Part shown: positions 29,399-31,936 of the stretch, piece after piece
How positions within the stretch are numbered: the stretch's first letter is position 1
How the letters are laid out: each line of letters begins with the position of its first letter
From: Candidatus Competibacteraceae bacterium
Lineage (GTDB): Bacteria > Pseudomonadota > Gammaproteobacteria > Competibacterales > Competibacteraceae
DNA length: 31,936 nt
Direction of reading: 5' to 3'
NCBI GenBank assembly: GCA_016712625.1
Contig: JADJQQ010000022.1
Span: 1 to 31,936, forward strand
Notes under the pieces: generated by a model
What the model saw: the letters and a program-made list of their open reading frames with translations, nothing else
Databases searched by the model: none
Told to the model about the DNA's origin: nothing
Made by a program: the position numbers and the translations under genes

Positions 29399-31488
29399 AC
29401 GCGCATCCTCCGGGTGATCGCCTGTCGGGGAATGCCGGCGGGTGCCGGCGCCGGGGCGGGTGGCGGATCATCGCCGCCGATGATGTTTGAATTCCGCTCG
29501 GGAGGCCCTGCCCACGGCGGCGGATTCTCCCAAAAGCCAGGCGTGTCTATCCCCCGCTTCTTCAGCGCGTGCCTGGACATGGGAAATCCGCAGATCGCGG
29601 CGGCTTCCGCGTACACCATCAAATCCCATGCCTCATTTCTGCCCACGCCTTCCCACAGGCCATCAGGCCCGCGCTTTTCCCGTGTCAACTCAGTAAAGAA
29701 CCAATCGCCCAGCCATGCCGGAAAATGGCAATAACCGTCCCCGACTTCCGTTCGATTCAGATCGCCTGATAGACGATCCTTGAGCCGGTTGGTATTTAGG
29801 AACAGAATCGGCACGTCGCCATGCGTTGCGCCTTTTCGATCCGCGCGACTTCGGGTATCCGGGTAACGCTGTTCAATCAATGGCGCGGCTGGCTTGTGCT
29901 CGCCCTTGATGAATCGAAATCTCGGTTTTAATTTACTCGGCATCCGGCGATAGAAGGTCATGGCCTTATCCGTGACCCCCTCCCGGCCAAAGGCGTCGCA
30001 CAGCACGCCGCAAACCCGCAGCTCCCGGCCGCTGCCATCGTCCAGCGGATAGGACTTATCGATCAGCGGAATCAACAAGTCCCAATCTTCGTCAAACGTC
30101 GCCGGGTCTATGCGATCATCGCCGCCGCGCGCGCTGTACTTGATGTTGTAGCGGTCGATCACCCATCGTTGCCGATTCGGCCCATAGCCCATGACCTGAA
30201 CAACGAATCGATGCTTTTGAACATCCACCGCCACCATCATGAACCAGACTCCGACCGGAACCACCCGCTGGCCCAGGCTGCTATCGGCCCGCCGTCGAAT
30301 CTCGGACGCCGGCCGCCCGGACATCAAGTAAATGCTGGCATGGGGTGATCCAATGTCGTCGTTGACCACGCCTTTGAGGGTCGATTCGTCGCCGGTGTCG
30401 GTGGCCGACCGCAGCGCTTGCAGATACTTTTGCACGATGCTGGCGCGGGATTGGTAAGCCGCCGCGCCGCCGCCCAGTGAAAAGCTGGGATAGGTATGGC
30501 CGCGCCTGGAGGTGCCCTTGATCTTGCCGTAGCAATCGATCACCTCGCCATCGGCTACCCAGTCGCCGTTGGCGTTTTCCACCGGCTTCGTGGATTCTGT
30601 ATGTACGGTTCCGCACCAGCAACAGACGGTTCCCGCCGATTTGGCGGCGATGATCGGGTCCGGGTTATCACCCCATGAAAAGCGCTGGACGCTGGGATTC
30701 TGCGGATAGTATTCGCCGCACGACTGGCAGGGAACGTACCACCACTCCATTGTGCCGCCGTTGTAGACCTCGGCGATATTGGCGCGCACGCCGCTAGTCG
30801 TCGGCGGGAAGATATGCGATAGCGGCTTTCCCAAGGTGTAGGTGATCGGCTCCGGCGTCCACTCCATCGATACATCGGTGCCCGGCGAGGATTCCACCAC
30901 GGTCATGGCCAGACTACCTGCCGTTTCGGTGCGTTTCTGCGCCTGCACCAGCGGGGAACGTCCGCCGATTTCCCGTGGCCACCGGTCGTAATCGGTCAGC
31001 AGCATCACGGGGATTGTGCGGCTGGCGAGTTGAGCATCCGAAGGCCAGGCAATGACACCGATCACGCCGGAACGATAGGTCTTGTCGTAGGTGTTGTTAT
31101 CCCGACTGCGGCCGGTCATGGCCGCGCGCATGGCGGGCGAATTACGGTGCAGCCTGAACAGGTCGCGATTCGAGAAATCGCGGGCGAGGTCTTGGCTAGA
31201 GTGGACCACCGCGAAATCCTGCGGATGGCACGTCACGGTATAGACCCAACGACCTAGTATTAGCGCCAGTGTTTTCCCGGTTCTGGCTGGCCCCACGAAA
31301 CAAACCATGTTATGAGCGCGGCTGGCGGTTTCGTCCATCGGCCGGATCATGTAAGGCGCAATGGTCGCATCCCATGTTTTCGATTCTGATACAGCCAAAT
31401 GCGCCGCCGCCGCCTCAGAAACCTTAACCCGACGCGGTGGCTTTAAAATAGAAACAAGATCGTTGGATAGGCTACGCAGTGCGCTCAT
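29395..31488 (-). CDS. large terminase subunit, GpA type
   Basis: 697 residues; the start overlaps the small subunit's end by 17 bases. The N-terminal ATPase has Walker A GPARTGKT (66-73) and a Walker B-like hydrophobic strand ending in LLTDYDRWP (163-171). A zinc-ribbon-like CxxC pair follows (CQSCGEYYP and CCWCGTVHT, near 255-295). The nuclease domain carries MMVAVDVQKHRFVVQVMGYG and CGVLCDAFGREGVTDKAMTF with acidic residues for metal binding. This is the lambda gpA family, which cuts concatemers and pumps DNA into proheads. Length is near that of the family (about 640-700). The proline-rich C-terminus (PPPAPAPAPAGIPRQ) is for prohead contact or a linker. Confidence 0.9.
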   Translation of the reverse strand: MSALRSLSNDLVSILKPPRRVKVSEAAAAHLAVSESKTWDATIAPYMIRPMDETASRAHNMVCFVGPARTGKTLALILGRWVYTVTCHPQDFAVVHSSQDLARDFSNRDLFRLHRNSPAMRAAMTGRSRDNNTYDKTYRSGVIGVIAWPSDAQLASRTIPVMLLTDYDRWPREIGGRSPLVQAQKRTETAGSLAMTVVESSPGTDVSMEWTPEPITYTLGKPLSHIFPPTTSGVRANIAEVYNGGTMEWWYVPCQSCGEYYPQNPSVQRFSWGDNPDPIIAAKSAGTVCCWCGTVHTESTKPVENANGDWVADGEVIDCYGKIKGTSRRGHTYPSFSLGGGAAAYQSRASIVQKYLQALRSATDTGDESTLKGVVNDDIGSPHASIYLMSGRPASEIRRRADSSLGQRVVPVGVWFMMVAVDVQKHRFVVQVMGYGPNRQRWVIDRYNIKYSARGGDDRIDPATFDEDWDLLIPLIDKSYPLDDGSGRELRVCGVLCDAFGREGVTDKAMTFYRRMPSKLKPRFRFIKGEHKPAAPLIEQRYPDTRSRADRKGATHGDVPILFLNTNRLKDRLSGDLNRTEVGDGYCHFPAWLGDWFFTELTREKRGPDGLWEGVGRNEAWDLMVYAEAAAICGFPMSRHALKKRGIDTPGFWENPPPWAGPPERNSNIIGGDDPPPAPAPAPAGIPRQAITRRMRV

Positions 31489-31936
31489 CGGCAGCGCCTT
31501 CGAGTTGCAGGACTAGCGCCGTGCGCTCCTTGTCCATTTCTGTCTGTATTGCATCCACAACAACCCCAGACAATGCGCATTTCCGCTCAAGCGTGTCTGG
31601 AAGCGTTTCCAGTGCATTTGCCAATTGCTTGAGAATGCGCGCCATTTCCTCTCGGTATTGATCGAGCGTGATTAGATTCCCCTTGTCGATTTCCAGCGCA
31701 ATGCGGACCTTCTCGCCCTCGTACCAGTCGCGGCGCTCCTTCGGAGTCATGTCTTCCGGGCTAATATCGGCCTCGATCCGCTTACCACCGAAACGCCACT
31801 CCGCCAAGGCGAGAAGATCAAACACCCATGGAGTGCCGCGCTCTCCACGTTGAATGTATGGACAGCCACGGCGAATCCATCCATCAACGGACGCCATTGC
31901 GACTCCGAAAAAATCAGCGACCAGCGCTTTATTCGC
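31472..31936 (-). CDS. small terminase subunit, Nu1 type, 5' end outside window
   Basis: The frame stays open to the right edge; residues visible before the first internal ATG read NKALVADFFGVAMASVDGWI, so the true start is beyond the window. The segment ADFFGV-x-x-x-SVDGWIRRGCPYIQ is the winged helix-turn-helix of Nu1/DUF1441-type small terminases, which recognise the packaging site. GTPWVFDLLALAEWRFG follows. The rest is helical (DWYEGEKVRIALEIDKGNLI, EEMARILKQLANALETLPDT) and would bind the large subunit. Visible length is 154 residues. Confidence 0.85.
   Translation of the reverse strand, partial: ANKALVADFFGVAMASVDGWIRRGCPYIQRGERGTPWVFDLLALAEWRFGGKRIEADISPEDMTPKERRDWYEGEKVRIALEIDKGNLITLDQYREEMARILKQLANALETLPDTLERKCALSGVVVDAIQTEMDKERTALVLQLEGAADERTA

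Overview
The window is phage or prophage DNA from a GC-rich proteobacterium. Its two H-NS-family proteins, a YdaS/Cro-type repressor and a DUF551 protein are typical of beta- or gammaproteobacterial hosts; nothing identifies the genus. There is no rRNA, recognisable tRNA, CRISPR array or integrase. Only the right end (small terminase) and the left end (a small hypothetical gene) run off the window.

Layout. (1) 1-4018, leftward: a degraded early region, AT-rich up to about 1.6 kb. Its main content is one long helicase plus DNA-methyltransferase gene (1817-4018) cut by several frameshifts and stops, followed by fragments of small phage genes. (2) 4121-4490: a regulatory switch with a small leftward Cro/YdaS-type repressor next to an 18-bp perfect inverted repeat that holds three copies of the 8-mer CAATGCAA. 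(3) 4489-11419, rightward: early genes, including a membrane-anchored small protein, a pentapeptide-repeat protein, a RecT/Bet-like annealing protein, a frameshifted SMC/RecF-like ATPase, a series of small overlapping accessory genes (SH3/DfrB-like, winged helix, DUF551), a ribbon-helix-helix protein and a secreted DUF4124 protein. (4) 11428-31936, leftward: the virion module. Read from the right it runs TerS, GpA-type TerL, a small protein, an accessory cassette, gpW-like joiner, lambda-type portal, ClpP-like protease-scaffold, cement protein, Mu gpT-like capsid protein, neck and tail completion proteins, tail tube, TP901-type tape measure, a very large tail protein, a small protein, a hub-like protein and terminal tail proteins. 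The virion genes overlap by 1-4 bases nearly throughout. A lambda-like terminase and portal, a Mu-like capsid and a siphovirus-like tail form a mosaic.

The most unusual part is the accessory cassette at 26.8-29.2 kb, placed between the large terminase and gpW. It has two tandem H-NS-like genes with their own promoter, inverted repeats and terminator. Next comes a coupled gene pair: a protein with a RAMP-like C-terminal glycine-rich loop and a winged-helix/coiled-coil protein. After the pair lies a roughly 360-bp array of NGCCN pentanucleotides that ends at a rho-independent terminator, so the array would be the 3' untranslated part of that transcript.

Apparent frameshifts are concentrated left of 4 kb, with isolated ones at about 7.21, 7.96, 10.88 and 20.68 kb. 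The sequence alone does not tell whether these are decay or uncorrected indels. Family names rest on remembered motif similarity; no database search was run.
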